The notes beneath the pieces are model-generated. The model was not told the DNA's origin and did no database searches. It was given only the letters and a program-made list of their open reading frames with translations. This document shows positions 63,164 to 64,000 of a DNA stretch of 64,000 nt, one piece after another (positions within the stretch are counted from its first letter, which is position 1; each line of letters starts with the position of its first letter). This DNA comes from Sphingorhabdus sp. EL138 (GTDB lineage: Bacteria; Pseudomonadota; Alphaproteobacteria; Sphingomonadales; Sphingomonadaceae): contig NZ_CAMAYF010000006.1 of NCBI RefSeq assembly GCF_945862485.1, positions 1 to 64,000 of the forward strand, written 5' to 3'. The position numbers were made by a program, and so were the translations under genes.

Positions 63164-64000
63164 TTACGCGTGCACTGGTGCGCCCCAGCCACCCCAGATG
63201 TAAATCGCGATGAAGAGGAAGAGCCAGACGACATCGACGAAATGCCAATACCAAGCAGCAGCCTCAAAACCGAAATGCTGCTTCGGTGTAAAATGGCCTT
63301 TGTAGGTGCGTGCAAGGCACACAATCAAAAAGATCGTTCCCACAATGACGTGGAAGCCATGGAAGCCAGTCGCCATGTAAAAGGCAGTCCCATAATTCAA
63401 TCCGCCAAAGGGAAAAGGTGCGACGGCATATTCATAAGCCTGAATCGCGCTGAACAGCAGGCCGAGCAAGATAGTCAGCCACAGACCCTTTTTCAGACCT
63501 TCACGGTCGCCATGGATCAGCGCATGGTGCGCCCAAGTCACGGTGGTGCCCGAACACAATAGGATCAATGTGTTGAGTAAAGGAAGCTTCATCGAATCAA
63601 GGACTTCGAGGCCCTTTGGCGGCCATTGCATCAACGCCGCAGCACCCTCTTGGCCGATCAAATTGGTGACCGTAAACGCATGGGTTTCGGGGTCTATGAC
63701 GATTTCCAACGGTACCGGAAACAACGAATAATCAAACCATGCCCAGAACCAGCCAACGAAGAACATGACTTCAGATGCAATGAACATGATCATGCCGTAG
63801 CGCAGGTGCAATTGCACCACAGGCGTATGGTCGCCCGATTGCGCCTCATTTACGACATCCGCCCACCAGGCATAGAATGTATAGATGACGGCGATCAAGC
63901 CAGCGCCAAAAACCAGGCTGCCATATGCAAACTGTTCGGGATGCATCCACATCACCAACCCAAAAAACATCGTCAGGGCCGAAAACGAACCGAATAGCGG
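63164..64000 (-). CDS. ctaE: Cytochrome c oxidase subunit III (5' end beyond window)
   Basis: Subunit III of the aa3-type oxidase. At least 278 residues are visible. Hydrophobic segments alternate with GMIMFIASEVMFFVGWFWAWFDYSLFP, WAHHALIHGD, EYAVAPFPFGGLNYGTAFYMATGFHGFHVIVGTIFL and the end WYWHFVDVVWLFLFIAIYIWGGWG, all family marks. The frame stays open to the right edge with PLFGSFSALT before the first internal Met, matching the family, so the true start lies outside. It heads the operon cox3, DUF983, SURF1, TauE. Confidence 0.92.
   Translation of the reverse strand, partial: PLFGSFSALTMFFGLVMWMHPEQFAYGSLVFGAGLIAVIYTFYAWWADVVNEAQSGDHTPVVQLHLRYGMIMFIASEVMFFVGWFWAWFDYSLFPVPLEIVIDPETHAFTVTNLIGQEGAAALMQWPPKGLEVLDSMKLPLLNTLILLCSGTTVTWAHHALIHGDREGLKKGLWLTILLGLLFSAIQAYEYAVAPFPFGGLNYGTAFYMATGFHGFHVIVGTIFLIVCLARTYKGHFTPKQHFGFEAAAWYWHFVDVVWLFLFIAIYIWGGWGAPVHA

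Noticed and set aside
1-64000. CRISPR arrays, riboswitches, prophage or plasmid replication genes
   Set aside because: No regularly spaced repeats, recognisable riboswitch core, phage structural genes or replication initiator were seen in reading the sequence.

Overview
The window looks like part of a chromosome from a sphingomonad (Alphaproteobacteria, order Sphingomonadales). This rests on the core gene set: PhyR of the general stress response, hemC-hemD followed by a mitofilin-like gene, an isoaspartyl-methyltransferase-like gene before tolC, a PopZ-like DUF2497 gene near valS, and cox3-DUF983-SURF1. The window has two unlike parts. Positions 1 to about 21.2 kb form an AT-richer accessory island of aromatic catabolism. 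Positions about 21.4 to 64 kb are ordinary GC-richer core genome, beginning at a tRNA-Ser(GGA) gene whose 3' end faces the island.

The island is bracketed by two directly oriented pieces of an IS3-family element. At the left are the end of orfB and a right inverted repeat (ends at 242). At the right are a left inverted repeat (starts at 20884) and a truncated orfA. Between them, two divergent operons flank a LysR-type regulator (6299-7198). The leftward operon holds a Rieske ferredoxin, an aldehyde dehydrogenase, a ferredoxin-NAD reductase, a Rieske oxygenase alpha/beta pair and a NahC-type 1,2-dihydroxynaphthalene dioxygenase. The rightward operon holds a TonB-dependent receptor, NahE-like hydratase-aldolase, NahD-like isomerase, naphthalene-dioxygenase-type alpha and beta subunits, NahB-like dihydrodiol dehydrogenase, an extra FAH-superfamily hydrolase, a second reductase, gentisate 1,2-dioxygenase, NagK-like fumarylpyruvate hydrolase, NagGH-like salicylate 5-hydroxylase and NagL-like maleylpyruvate isomerase.

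Together these genes encode every step from naphthalene to salicylate (upper nah pathway) and on through gentisate (nag pathway) to fumarate and pyruvate. The steps are interleaved between the operons: the only Rieske ferredoxin and the ring-cleavage enzyme are on the left, while the dioxygenase, aldolase and gentisate genes are on the right, so both operons are needed. A second NagGH-like pair, a second reductase lacking usual NAD-binding motifs and an unassigned FAH hydrolase are left over, which suggests a wider or different substrate range.

The core part contains: a cyclophilin-like protein; heme genes (hemC, hemD) with a mitofilin-like gene; tsaD-gpsA; a polysaccharide flippase; adenosine kinase; queG; an isolated CYP153-type P450; an exported MsrB; SCO; YcgN and YgjP-type proteins; purD and xseA with overlapping divergent start codons; phyR with a candidate EcfG promoter; cytochrome c; DUF3422; a PLP decarboxylase; a DUF1800/DUF1501 pair; tRNA-Cys; a methyltransferase-like gene with tolC; DUF2497; amidohydrolase; an amino acid permease; valS; a MATE transporter; DsbD; infC with a probable ATC start; and TauE-SURF1-DUF983-cox3, the last cut by the window edge. 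No CRISPR array, rRNA, phage or plasmid replication gene was seen.
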